From Gambelia wislizenii (lineage: Eukaryota; Chordata; Lepidosauria; Squamata; Crotaphytidae): a DNA stretch of 64,000 nt. Below the pieces are notes generated by a model. It searched no databases. It was not told the origin of the DNA and worked only from the letters and a program-made list of their open reading frames with translations. Made by a program: the position numbers and the translations under genes. Of this stretch, positions 11,067 through 21,365 are shown piece after piece. The DNA is taken from contig JAUMIR010000004.1 of the NCBI GenBank assembly GCA_030847615.1, positions 234,229,001 through 234,293,000 on the forward strand, given 5' to 3'. Within the stretch, counting starts at the first letter, position 1. Every line of letters begins with the position of its first letter.

Positions 11067-11250
11067 TCAATCCATCACATAGTACACTTTATTTCCATTG
11101 TAATATATTTGTTATGTGGTTCATATTGTAAATGTAGCCACAAGGGCAGATACATAATCAGCGCATCTCCAGCTGTCTCAGGGACCATCAATTTTGTCCT
11201 TCTGGCGGGCCAGAGACTGCTATCATATTTGTGCCCATTGGCTACAATTC

Positions 11251-11296
11251 TTTCTTTCTCCCTTCCTTCCTTCCTTCCTTCCTTCCTTCCTTCCTA
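11251..11296 (+). repeat. (TTCC)n microsatellite
   Basis: About eleven CTTC/TTCC units preceded by TTTCTTTCTCC. Simple sequence. Confidence 0.95.
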
Positions 11297-12269
11297 GAAA
11301 ATTGCTGGATACCAGTAGCCAGTGGCTTGTGGGTAGGAACTAGTCCATGGCCATCACTTTGAAAAGCATGCACCTAAATAAATAGGAAAGAGTCAAGAAA
11401 ATGGTTTAGGTTCTAGATGAGGAAAGAGAAACATCTCTGGATAGGTCTTGGTGGTGTGGATGATGATACAGACTACTTATATCTTGGAGATGTAGAAAAA
11501 CTCTCTGAGATACTGCTGGACAAGTGTATAAAACATAAAATCAAAAGAACTCATGACTTTTGCTAGCCTTAAGATTCGCACAGCTCTGTGCAAAAACAGT
11601 CAGAAGCTTCCCTCTTTTCCACCTCCTGCTTTTAATACTTTACTGCAGGTTTAATTGCAGCAATATTTCAATGCCAAAGAGAGTAATTTGCAGCTTGAAT
11701 ACAGCATTAGATCTGCAGTGCCCTACACTTTAAAACCCCAGTATAAAGCAAGCATTTGGTACTCCTACTACAAGAATTCTCATTTCCTGCTCACACTTTC
11801 AAAGAGATGGAAGTTAAATGCCTACATTAACATTTATAAAAATTTAGGAGTGATTCCCTTATTACATAATTAGCCCAAGCAGTTGGAATATCTGTATATC
11901 TGCCGATTAGAGACATTACTTGGAACATGCCCTCGAACAGCTGTATTCCAAGGCAAAAGAGAGAGAGAAACAGAGAGAGACAGACAGAGAGATGCGCTAA
12001 TGTGGCCCTGGGGGAGAACGTTCCATTTTGGCAGAATAAGGCAGCTTTGGTTAGTTCTTGCAATTCAACTTGCTCACTTTGAGGAAAATTGTAGGGGGGA
12101 AAATTGTCTTCTTAGACAAAAAAAAAAAAAAAAAAAGGGGGGGGGTTTCCCCCCCTCCCATGAAAACACTGGCTTTGTCCTCTGATTACACTGGCCTTGT
12201 GAAGTATATAAAACTAGAAGAACTAATATTCTATAGATGCCACATGGATTGTTTCAGGTTAGAATAACA
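11297..12269. other. No gene; purine-rich low complexity and an A19-G9-TTT-C7 run
   Basis: GA-rich sequence at 11958-11992. At 12118-12155 there is a run of 19 A, 9 G, TTT and 7 C, which forms a G-stem hairpin. Otherwise nothing recognised. Confidence 0.6.
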
Positions 12270-12410
12270 ATTAGAATAATAAAATCCAAAATCCACAAAA
12301 CAATGATATAGCTTTATTAGGTCAACTAAAATGCACAAGATACATCATGCAAGCTTTCAAAGCTTCACTGGCTTATTCATCAGGCAAAGATGTTAAAATC
12401 ATACAGGAGA
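12270..12410 (-). mobile_element. Penelope-like element terminal (pLTR) fragment
   Basis: The sequence with AAAATCCACAAAACA, GATATAGCTTTATTAGG and ATGCACAAGATACATCATGC matches the second copy at 14071-14280. The same pattern (GGGCCAACAAAAATGCACAA...) marks Penelope-like terminal repeats in reptiles. On the minus strand it carries a hammerhead-type core (next entry). No coding portion is retained. Confidence 0.6.
12343..12383 (-). ncRNA. Hammerhead ribozyme-like motif in Penelope terminal repeat
   Basis: On the minus strand the conserved box CTGATGA (12377-12383) is followed by a 4-bp stem AAGC/GCTT with loop CAGTGAA, then TGAAA (12355-12359). CUGANGA, stem II and GAAA is the hammerhead core, and Penelope-like elements are known to carry such ribozymes in their terminal repeats. 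Stems I and III were not modelled, so activity is unproven. Confidence 0.5.
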
Positions 12411-12425
12411 AGAAAAGTGACAATA

Positions 12426-12659
12426 CAGTTGTCCCTCTGTATCCACAGATTTGGTATTCATGGATTTAAGTATTCACGGCTTGAAAATATTCTTAAAAAA
12501 ATCATAATCCAAAAAGCAAACCTTGATTTTGCCATCTTATATAAGGGACACCATTTTGCTATGCCATTGCATATAATGGGACTTGAGTATTCATGGATTT
12601 TGGTATCCATGGGGGTCCTGGAACCAAACCCCAGTGAATATGAAGGGAGAAATGTACTG
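12426..12659. mobile_element. TA-flanked MITE (CAGTTGTCCCTC termini), 234 bp
   Basis: Termini CAGTTGTCCCTCTGTATCC and the inverted GAAGGGAGAAATGTACTG are bounded by TA on both sides. It is nearly the same as the 230-bp copy at 43939-44168. The TA duplication and TIR style suggest a Tc1/mariner-superfamily (Tigger-like) non-autonomous element. It has no coding capacity. Confidence 0.75.
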
Positions 12660-12959
12660 TATTAGATTCACAGGCTACATTTTGTTTCAGATGTTACGGT
12701 ACTTCTATTATTAGTTAAGATGGTCTGGAGGGATATCAATGCAGACAACGGCCACTCCCCTTTTAGGCCATGTGGGGACTGGGAACAAAGGGCAGTAAAA
12801 CACAGGCAATAAAATCCCAAATCCATTAGCAGCAGCAAAGTTATTGTGGTGCCAGGCGCCTTCCTAGTGGTGCGGGGGCCTTTCCTATCCCACCGCTGCC
12901 ACCAAAAATATGTGTGAGGCACCAACCACTTTCTACTGGGACAGCCCTTTGTGTCCCTG

Positions 12960-13830
12960 ATATCAGGTAGCGTGGTTTAAATTAAATGGAGGCCAAGCCG
13001 CTTTAAACTCTAACAAACGTTTATTGAAAAATATAAAAAAAATATACTGTAGTTGAGTATTAAAGTTGTTAATCTTCGTAAGGCTTAGGAGATTTTCAGA
13101 CCTGCCAAAATGCCTGTTTGCCGCGCGAGCAGCCTCCCGAAACTGCTGCGCGGCAAGGGTCTTCTTCGGACGACGCTGTGCCTCTCGCGAAACCGTCCGT
13201 GTCACTTCCGTGAAGCTTGGGATGGCTCAGCGCCATATTTCAATCTCGGGCAACCTCCGTGATTGAAATATGGCGCTGAGCCGTCCCAAGCTTCACGGAA
13301 GTGACACGGACGGTTTCGCGAGAGGCACAGCGTCGTCCGAAGTAGACCCTTGCCGCGCAGCAGTTTCGGGAGGCTGCTCGCGTGGCAAACAGGCATTTTG
13401 GCAGGTCTGAAAATCTCCATAGTTACATCAGATTCCTTTTAAAATAATAACATCAATCTAGAGGCACCAGCACTACTAACTCAGGCACAAAGTCCTAAAT
13501 CCCTTTTATATACTTGACTTGTTCTGAGCCTCTCCCTACTAGACTCTCCAAGTCTATTCAGTCCCTCTCTGGACTCTTAAGACCCTTCTGTGGTCGTCAG
13601 ACTGAAAAGTTCCCTCAGGAACATGAAGAGCACACCCTCCCTTTGGTGTAACTCTTTCTTTCCAGTCAAACCTCAAAATAACTAACCCCCTCTCACTCTC
13701 TGCCAGGCCCCTTTTATAGCCGTGCCCAGCTGCCTTCCTGTTGGCTGGGCACCTGCTGCTCTGAGATTGGCTAAAAGAGCGGCCTTTTCATCACAGTTAT
13801 TTACATTGAGATCCACGCAAATGCTGTCCT
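12960..13830 (-). mobile_element. Possible solo LTR or retroelement promoter, split by a palindrome
   Basis: On the minus strand a TATAAAAG box (13711-13718) is followed, once the inserted palindrome is discounted, about 360 bp later by AATAAA (13020-13025) and a T-rich stretch. That order and spacing fits an LTR U3-R-U5 or other compact promoter-terminator unit. The ends are not defined and no internal retroviral genes adjoin. A second weaker TATA-like site lies near 13505. Confidence 0.35.
13088..13418. mobile_element. 331-bp near-perfect palindromic element, copy 1
   Basis: Two arms of about 157 bp are almost exact reverse complements around a 17-bp loop (CTCGGGCAACCTCCGTG) near 13253. 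Termini are GGAGATTTTCAGACC and its complement. The arms are CpG-rich (for example CTCGCGAAACCGTCCG) unlike the AT-rich flanks. Flanks read TTA and ATA, a decayed 3-bp duplication. It is non-coding. The second copy is at 47144-47474. Confidence 0.85.
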
Positions 13831-14070
13831 GTGTGAGGCTAGCTGCCTCTTTCTTAGGTAGAGAACACAGAATTTCTGAAGGTGTTTCTGTACTGTTACA
13901 TCTGGAAAACTTTTAGGTGGTATACAGGTAAAACTTTCTAATTGTAGTCTAAATGAAAATTTTTTACCTTTGTTGAAGTCAAAGAGTCCATTAGCTCTGT
14001 CTTGTTAACGTTTCCCCTGTTGCAGCAAAATTCAGTATCTTCAAATCCAGGAAATGTATTTTTTTTATGT
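13419..14070. other. Flank of the possible LTR, then unclassified sequence
   Basis: 13419-13830 belongs to the possible LTR described above. From 13831 to 14070 I see nothing further. Confidence 0.4.
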
Positions 14071-14280
14071 AGGGGTAGCCGTGTTGGCCATGCAGCAAAA
14101 TACAACAAAATCCAAAACCCACAAAACAGTGATACCTTTACAGGGCCAACAAAAATGCACAAAATACATTATGCAAGCTTTCAAAGCTCCACTGGCTTTT
14201 TCACCAGGCAAAGATATTAAAAATCATACAGGATTTTATATTTTGTTGTATTTTGCAGTATGGCTAACAAAGCTACCTCT
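14071..14280. mobile_element. Penelope-like terminal fragment with inverted ends
   Basis: Begins AGGGGTAGCCGTGTTGGCC and ends with an inverted, diverged copy of that start (GGCTAACAAAGCTACCTCT). The body matches 12270-12410. A minus-strand hammerhead-like core is damaged: the CTGANGA box reads CTGGTGA. Inverted arrangement of terminal repeats is common among Penelope-like insertions. Confidence 0.6.
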
Positions 14281-14474
14281 GAATATGTTTTCTGGGTCCA
14301 AATAACAAGTTCTATACTTCTGATGGAGTGTGAGCCTATTGGCCCATCTGGGCTTGTGGCAGCTGCTGGCTCCGCATGTCAGTTGGGGTATGCATCCACT
14401 CTTGAATAGTTCCTCTGAAATCTGGACTAAAGTCTGGAGCAAATTCACTGCATCCAGTGACACAAGAACTTCAA

Positions 14475-14805
14475 TATTTCACGATAAAAACACAGATAAC
14501 TGTGGCCAAGGAATATTGGAATGTAGTCATGATGGCAAAAGATATTAATGAGAAAGAACAAACATGCTAGGAGAGGCTGTGGCAGTTTGTTTTTTCCTAA
14601 GCTTGCAGGGTAATACAGGGTTTCAACCCCGCTTCTCCCCTGCCACTGAGTTGAATGAAAACTGAGTTGCATTTTGAACTCAGTTTGTACCAGTTGAAGA
14701 AACGAAGGGGGAAAGCAGAAGAATGAGAGAGAAACTAGGACAATTTGAAAGCTTCTGAAAAAGTGGGACAATAGAAGATTAACTGGAACTTTCGAAGGTT
14801 ATGGA
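14475..14805 (+). repeat. Unclassified dispersed repeat B, copy 2
   Basis: Homologous to 9156-9289 plus 9912-10131 without the 622-bp insertion, so it supplies the empty site. No ORF or terminal repeat identifies its class. Confidence 0.6.
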
Positions 14806-14869
14806 ATGACTAGTGATGACTGACCTGGATCCATTAGGCCCACATCAATGAACTGGTCACTGCATCACT

Positions 14870-15105
14870 GAATAAATTTGCTGATGCTGAGGCAGTAGCA
14901 AACAACAACAACAACAACACAACAAGAGATGCACCCTTAACATGCCTTCCTTCTTCCTTTTCTTGCCATTGCCATGTTGCTGAAGTTTTGTGGCACAGCT
15001 GCCAAGGGCTTCTGGGTGATATGATAAAAGAGTGATGGGAGGGGGCTGCTCATCATTACATCTGTCAACATTCAAGGAAGCTTGACTATTGGCAGATGAG
15101 GCAGC
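14870..15105 (-). repeat. Unclassified dispersed repeat A, copy 2
   Basis: Reverse-complement match to 7531-7765. An (AAC)n microsatellite sits in it at about 14901-14921. Confidence 0.6.
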
Positions 15106-15170
15106 TATGTGGGTGGAGCAGTTGTACAGGGTAATCATGCCAGCAGAAGCATGTGGATCTGACTTTCATT

Positions 15171-15391
15171 TGTTTTTGTTGTGTGCCTTCAAGTAATTTC
15201 TGATTGATATGACCCTCAGGCAAATATATTCTAGGGGTTTCTTGGCAAGATTTGTTCACAGGGGGCTTGTGTTTGCCTTCCTCTGAGGCTGAGAGAGTAT
15301 AACTTCTCCAAGGTTACCCAGTGGTTGAGTGTGAATTCGAACCCTGGTCTCCCAGAGTTCTATTCCAACAATCAAACTACACTGGCTGTTA
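15171..15391 (-). mobile_element. tRNA-derived SINE (family 1)
   Basis: Reads on the minus strand as a tRNA-like head (AGCCAGTGTAGTTTGATTG-like with the B-box region GGTTCGAATTC) followed by AAGGTTACC...GCCTCAGAGGAAGGCAAAC and a tail ending in the conserved GAAGGCACACAACA. The same family occurs at 15911, 18081 and 60016. Confidence 0.75.
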
Positions 15392-15839
15392 GGGCTTTAT
15401 CAGACCACCCCCATAAACTCCATTCTTTTCCCAGCATAACTTTGCTGTTTTTATGCTGGCAAAAAAACCTCCCCATGCCACACTTACCTGTAATCCTGGC
15501 AAAAGGCTTCCTGGCAATGAACGAGGAGTGAATGGAGCTCCATTCACACTTAAAAACTTCCAAGTAAACCGAGGAGGGTCATGAAAAGTGTGTCACCTAT
15601 CTGGATGTCGTGATCTCACCCGGATGTGTTCTCACCAGACTGGCCATTGATGCTGCATTCACATGAATACAATGGTATGAAGTTTCAAGTGCCAGCAATT
15701 GATGGCTTGAGCCATCAATAAAAAGTGTGTTTTTTTAACTGGACATGATTGCAAAAGTGTGATGTTGTCTGATATGTGCACCCTTTTGCAATCATTAGGC
15801 ATCCTTATGATATCTTATTTGCCTTGTCTGGTAAAGTCC
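15392..15839. mobile_element. Inverted-repeat element, GGGCTTTATCAGACC termini
   Basis: The left end GGGCTTTATCAGACCA is complemented by TGTCTGGTAAAGTCC at the right. The interior contains the block TTTTTATGCTGGCAAAA also found at 55567-56133. A central hairpin ATTGATGGC/GCCATCAAT lies at 15698-15720. Flanking triplets TTA and CCA do not match. The left end abuts the SINE. Confidence 0.65.
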
Positions 15840-15910
15840 CCAGTATAACATTGGATAGTGAAAACTGAATTAACAGAAATTAAGTGAGATTAACTGATTT
15901 ATCCATCCCT

Positions 15911-16107
15911 GTTGTTGTTGCTGTGTGCCTTCAAGTCATTTCCTACTTATGGTGACTCTAAGGCAAACCTATCACGGGATTTTGTGAGGCTGAGGGTGTG
16001 TAACTTGCCCAAGGTCACCCAGTGGGTTTTCATGGCCAAATGAGGATTCAAAGCCTGGTCTCCAGAGTTGTAGTCCAACACTCAAACCACTATACCATGC
16101 TGGCTCT
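15911..16107 (-). mobile_element. tRNA-derived SINE (family 1)
   Basis: Same family as the SINE at 15171, with the tail segment (GTGTGCCTTCAAGTCATTTC on the plus strand) and the tRNA-related head ending AACCACTATACCATGCTGGC. Confidence 0.8.
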
Positions 16108-18066
16108 TTGTCCATTCCTACCTATGACCCATTTCCAATGGAATATTGAATGTGAAGAAATACAGTATAATCTAACTGGTGTTTTCCAAACTCAACAAAG
16201 CATATACTATGGCAGAATCCAACATAATTCAGTGGTAAGCAGGTGTAATAATTATTTTTCAGATTACACCAGTAGCATCCTTATTATTTTTCATTATTTG
16301 TGGATATTTTTGTGAACAATTACATTGGAATAATTCGGCTTTTAGTACAAAATACTTTTCTAGATTGTTTAAAACACTTCACAAATAACAGCCATTCCCA
16401 ACTGGTTGTTCAGTTGGCCTGCAACTTTCCTAAGGTAAGACCTGATGATGACACCTCATACCTCACACACATAGGACCAAGCTAGCTATTACATGCCACT
16501 TCCAGCCACTTTATGCCCTAATCTGTGAGGAAAAGATGTATAGACAAAGTCTTTGTCTGTTGTTAAAGACTGCTGCCTCCAATGACTGCTTTTCATTAAA
16601 AAGCAAAGGCACTGGGAGACAGATAGTTACATACATCTGCATAGTGACTTCTGGTCTGGCTCTATCTGTGGGAGAGAATGGATAATCAGATCCTACCTCT
16701 GACATTCAAGAACTGTTGCCTCCCTTTTCATTTAAATGGCTGCTGTTCATTTAAAAGAAATTGTAATTATATAATGGTCTAATTTCTTTTTAAATATGTA
16801 TAATATATTTTTTATTGGACTCTTTAACATTTTTATATAGGCCGCCTTGCACCCCAGTCTGAAGCACTGGGAGACTGTTAGAGCTGTCTGCCTTGTAACT
16901 TCCAGTGTGTCCTTGTCTAACACGCCATAGCAGTATGAACCTAGTTTTGAAATCTTTGGTTCATGATCTTTCTTGGCAGCTCATAGTCTTAACCACTACA
17001 CAATACCCATGACTACATGATTTGTGATGTTAAGTGTAGTACCAGGGGATGGTAGTTATTCTCAATTAATTAATCCAGAATGGAAGGACATTTGCTCCTA
17101 GAAAGCAGCAGACTTCTCCAGGTGCTTGAATGCCACATTGATTTGGAATTAGAGCTTGAGGGATTCTTTCTATTACTACTTTACTCACAAATGCTGCATG
17201 CTGAGAGACGTAGAAATGATTCTTTCCCCTAAATGAAGCCTGTTCAAAAACTAAGAACACGTGCTGCTAAAGTTTATTACTTATATTGCTGCTTTTCACT
17301 ACCTTGTTGACTGCACTCATAATTTTCAGTGCTCCTAGAAGCAGGTAAAATAATGTTCATACTAGCAATAATTAGCAAATGGACTATATGAATAATCACA
17401 CTCATTCCCACAAAGATTTCTTGTTTTCACAGACCAATCTATTACTTGCTTCAATGAACCGTCTTGTTGTTAATTTGCAGGGTTTTCACCCCTAGGTGAT
17501 GGAAATACCTGCCCTCTTTCCACTCTCCCATTAAGTATGGTTTTCACTAATATGTATAATTCATGAGAAAAATTTGTTTGTCAAGGATTCCTGACAGGTC
17601 ACTTAAATCCTTGATCAATTGATAATGTTCACACCAACATGGTCCAGAATGAAAATGACTCTGATGCTAACTTCCCTTTTTTGATAAAAATGATATAGTT
17701 CTTAACTCTGCAGCCAGCATGAGTTGATTTTGAAAACAAAGTAAGTTTCAGATAACATTTGACTGCAATGTATTATTACACTTAATGCATGGTCATTGGA
17801 ACACACACACACACACATGCACATGCACATAGATGTTTGTCTCTATATAATGGGAGTGTATTTGTATTCTTCTTGTAAGTTGGACTAGAAGCAGGTCAAC
17901 TGACAAGACCCAAGTTGTAGATGAGAACATTCTGAATGAACATGTGGCCACTAAAATTTGTGGAAACATATATGTGTCTAAGCAAACAAGACTAGCCCTA
18001 TTTATAGGTATAGGGATGTGGCTGTTTCAAACAGTCAATCTAGGTTATCATGAAAAGATAGTAAAT
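16108..18066. other. No gene recognised; one (AC)n tract
   Basis: A short CA microsatellite lies at about 17800-17818. No coding, RNA or named repeat signal was seen elsewhere. Confidence 0.5.
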
Positions 18067-18080
18067 GGTTGGTTATTTTG

Positions 18081-18276
18081 TTATTCTTATTGTGTGCCTT
18101 CAAGACATTTCCAGCTGATGGCATCCCTAAGATGAACCTTACACTGTGTTTTCTGAGGCTGAGAGTGTGTGACTTGCCCAAGGTCACTCAGTCAGTTTTT
18201 ATGGCCAGGTGGGGATTTGAACCTTGGTCTCCAGAGTCATAGTCCAACACTCCAACCACTATGCCACACTGGCTCT
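18081..18276 (-). mobile_element. tRNA-derived SINE with 14-bp target duplication
   Basis: Family 1 SINE. It is flanked by GGTTGGTTATTTTG (18067-18080) and GGTTGGTTATTTAG (18277-18290), a 14-bp duplication with one mismatch. This confirms LINE-machinery insertion and fixes both ends. Confidence 0.9.
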
Positions 18277-18621
18277 GGTTGGTTATTTAGTTTAGTACTA
18301 TTGTTTTATTTACTCCCAAGGTGAGGCATGTGTAGGATTTTCTGCCTGAAGTGGCAAAATAACTTGGCCAGCCTTGGAAACTAAACATATTGACAGATGT
18401 GCCCTCTCTGGTAGTAAAACCCTCCATGCAAAACCATTTCCAGTAGTATGAATAGCTGAAACCCATCTTGAAGAATACTATGAGCAGAGCTTTTGAAGAA
18501 AAACATTGTATGAGTAGGTGACTGTTCTGTTTAATTTTCACAAAGCTAAGCAGCTTCTATATGGAGTGCTAGAATTACTTGCAAGTAGCTGATGCTTTTT
18601 TTTTTTCAGGTTGACTTCCAG

Positions 18622-18930
18622 CCTCGGCCAAATTGATCACCAACAATGGCCCACCCTGGCCTCACATCGGGAGGCATGGAGATGCACTATCCACAATGCT
18701 GCAGCCTTATTTGAGAACTCATGCCGAACAAGTCTTGAAGAGAAACGATAATGCAGAAAGAATCGCAACCCGGAAACATCACCCAAGGAGACCTTCTGCT
18801 GTGCTTTCTGCAACCGGACTTGTTTATCTCGGATTGGCCTTTTTAGTCATCAGCATGCTTGCAGAAAGTGCGGGATGAGTCCTTCCTGAATCTTTGTTTG
18901 CGAAGAAGAAAAGCCGGAGAGCTGATGCAG
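18622..18930 (+). mobile_element. Non-LTR retrotransposon 3' end with C2H2-type ORF terminus
   Basis: The frame starting in AATCGCAACCCGG encodes CCAFCNRTCLSRIGLFSHQ followed by HAC, a CxxC...H-x-H/C finger at the end of a LINE ORF, then a stop. Three related copies on the minus strand (28339, 40597, 52738) share the same 3' end, two of them with (GA)n tails. The RT-derived part is visible only at 53244-53741. The clade is not assigned. Confidence 0.65.
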
Positions 18931-19415
18931 AAAAATTGGGTTTGGGGAAAGTGGCTTAGAGATTCTTACCTGGTACTGCTGTCAAATTTATCACCACAAA
19001 AATATTGAGTAGTAATCCAATGGCTGGAATCTTCTTGGTAACATTGGTGTAAATATGCTAAGGGAACATTACCCACTTCCCACTTCAAATAGGGTCTTGG
19101 CCAAAAAACTGTAGTTAGTAACAGTGAGATTCAAAGCTCAGCAAGTGTAGAATTTGCCTACACTTGTCACACCTACTTATGTTAATAGGGATTAGCCACT
19201 AAATCTAATATACCCCTTTTAGCAGTATTATTCCATTAGGCAGCACTCCACCAGTCAATGTTGTGATTTTTCAGTTGTGTCTGAATTGATTTGTTCTAAA
19301 AAACTGCTTATAGATTCAAAGTACTAAGGTAGAGCAAGGGCACTCTCCCACTTTTTGAAATGAGGATGACATCAGTAGCACTCTAACCCCCTACTCTCTC
19401 TTGCAGTGTGTAGAT
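18931..19415. other. No feature recognised
   Basis: AT-rich sequence without coding or repeat signal that I can name. Confidence 0.4.
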
Positions 19416-19418
19416 CAA

Positions 19419-20341
19419 GGACTTTCTCAGACCAGGCAAATAAGCATCATAAGAATGCCTAATGATCATGAAAGGGCACAAATACCGGACAATGTTGTCC
19501 TTTCGCAATCATATATTGTTAAAAAGCCATTCTATTTTATTTATGGCCCAAGCCATCAATTGATCTCCTGTGGCGCTTTTGTGCCGGCATTGCTGCCGTT
19601 TGAAACTTTGTGCCATTGTACTCACGTAAATACAGCATCAATGGGCAAATACTTCTGGTTGAGATCGGGACAGCCAGGTAGGGGAAACTCTTTATATGAC
19701 CCCCCCCCGTGTACTTGGGACTTTGTGAGTGTGTTTCGGTGCTTGTTTGTAATTTTTGTGGGTTTTTTAAAATGTAATTTTCAATTTCCTGTGCTCGCAT
19801 CTTTGGAGATATTCACACGGGGAAATTATTCCCTGGGGAGATTGGGACGGAAACGGGGCTGTTCCAGTAGCAGCACCCCATTTTGCATGCCCCCTTCCTT
19901 CTTGCAATCTCCCATCATTTCCCTCTGTGCTGCTTCCATTTCTCTCCCGGTAAGTTCTGTGATTTTTTACTAACAAAGAACTTTTGTTAGTAAAAAATCA
20001 CGGAACTTATTGGGAGAGAAATGGAAGCAGCACGGAGGGAAGACGATGGGAGATCATGAGAAGGAAGGGGGCATTCGAAACAGGGTGCTGCTACTGGAAC
20101 AGTCTCGTTTCTGTCCCGATCTCCCCAGGGAATAATTTCCTCATATGAAAATCTTCTTGTGAGAATCACAGAGGTTTGGAACCTGGAAGTAAACGGAGCT
20201 CAATTTGTGCTCTGTTTCTGCTGGGGAAGCCTTTTTTATGCTGCTCAAGGTAAGTCTGGTAGAGGGTTCTTTTGTTGGCATAAAAACATTTAAAAATATG
20301 CTGGCAAAATAACTTTTACAGAGGATGGTATGATAAAGTCC
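19419..20341. mobile_element. Inverted-repeat element (GGACTTTCTCAGACC), 923 bp, with nested palindrome
   Basis: Ends GGACTTTCTCAGACCAGGC and the inverted TGATAAAGTCC, flanked by CAA on both sides (19416-19418 and 20342-20344). The left arm aligns with the reverse complement of 55567-56133, and the right part carries the TATGCTGGCAAAAT block of the same family. A second palindrome (19805-20156) is inserted near its middle. The 190-codon frame running through it is not coding. Confidence 0.8.
19805..20156. mobile_element. Nested 352-bp palindrome (GGAGAT-TTCACACGG termini)
   Basis: The arms are reverse complements around ACTAACAAAGAACTTTTGTTAGT near 19981. Termini GGAGATATTCACACGG and CATATGAAAATCTTC resemble the GGAGATTTTCAGAC ends of the 331-bp palindromes, and its arm matches the single arm at 40991-41150. 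It sits inside the 923-bp element. Confidence 0.7.
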
Positions 20342-20344
20342 CAA

Positions 20345-20776
20345 GTCTGACACATGTTTGTGACTTGTACTGATGCATTAAAATGACTGGGAAGATTTGA
20401 TAAAAGAAATTCATTAGGTCTACTTTTTCTGGATTTTTTTGCACAATAGCAGGTTTCCTTGCTGGTAGTGAAGATTACCTAGGAATGGTGAGAAAGTCCA
20501 CCCCCATCACTCCCATGGAACCCAGAATAGGGAGGGTGGGAGGGAATACCCCCAAGGCCAGGCTAGGGAGGCTGACCCCCCCCCCCAAATGATCTGGTAC
20601 CAATGATCAAGACTATCAAGAGTCCTGTGTAGTTGAGCTGTATGAAGAACTGCCAATCAGAAGTGTCCTAGTTTATAGCCATCTTTGCATTCACTTAATA
20701 GGGTGTTACGTTTTCCTCTTTCCTTGATACATTAATTTTGTGCTTTAAAACAATTTTATAATATTAAATTTATTAT
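20345..20776. other. No feature recognised
   Basis: Contains a C-run near 20577 and nothing else I can name. Confidence 0.4.
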
Positions 20777-20779
20777 TTA

Positions 20780-21075
20780 GGACTTTATCAAACACAGCAA
20801 AAACAGCACCATACAGAAATGGGCAACATAATCATACAATGTTGTCCTTCAGCTGTTCTGGGGGCATAGTGTGGGTGTGAAGAAGGTATCCCTTTTTATT
20901 GACAGCTTAGCTTGTCAATAAAAAAGGGACGCATTATTCACACCCATACTATGCCCCTGGAACAACTGAGGATGCAGGGGTCTGATAATGTCACCCTTTC
21001 TGTTCTTATCCTGTTCTTCTGATGTGGCTTGGGAACATGGTTTTGTGCCATGTTTCCCCATGTCTGATAAAGTCC
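20780..21075. mobile_element. Inverted-repeat element, 296 bp, TTA duplication
   Basis: GGACTTTATCAAACAC at the left and TGTCTGATAAAGTCC at the right, with TTA on both sides (20777-20779, 21076-21078). The centre at 20890-20929 is a strong hairpin (TTTTTATTGACA / TGTCAATAAAAAA). Further out, CATAGTGTGGGTGTGAA pairs with TTCACACCCATACTATG. Confidence 0.85.
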
Positions 21076-21200
21076 TTAGTTATAGTCTTCATGCTAGTAA
21101 CATTGTTAACAGCTTTAGTTGGCAGTATTATTATTATTAATTATATTTACTATATTCTGTGTTTTTATTGATTTATAAAAATGTACATATACAGTAAGTA

Positions 21201-21365
21201 CAGGTGGACCCCCTGTGTCCATGGTGGTTCAGTTACCAGACTTACCATGGATACCGGAAACCACGGATAACAGCAAATCTTATTAAAATAAAAGACTCCT
21301 GGTAAAAACATACCATAGAATTGTGTTGGAGGACCTAGAAGATGCCTAGAGAGGATGCCCCACCT
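21201..21365. mobile_element. TA-site MITE fragment (CAGGTGGACCCCC)
   Basis: Starts after TA with CAGGTGGACCCCCTGTGTCC and shares the internal block TTGGAGGACCTAGAA with the element at 22874-23126. The right end is missing. Confidence 0.55.

Noticed and set aside
13066..13420. Paired open frames on both strands repeated near 47098-47360
   Set aside because: They are mirror products of the 331-bp palindrome.
15171..18276. tRNA gene candidates from B-box-like GGTTCGAATTC sequences
   Set aside because: They are the tRNA-derived heads of SINEs with SINE bodies and tails. No complete cloverleaf was seen.
18633..18878. 81-codon frame repeated at 28385-28630, 40670-40852 and 53087-53359
   Set aside because: Copy number suggests a gene family, but the frame is an off-frame reading of a LINE 3' end. 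The true frame gives the C2H2-like end of the LINE ORF.
19401..19973. 190-codon open frame on the plus strand
   Set aside because: It lies across the 923-bp inverted-repeat element and its nested palindrome, has no domain, and the arms of related elements do not keep the frame.
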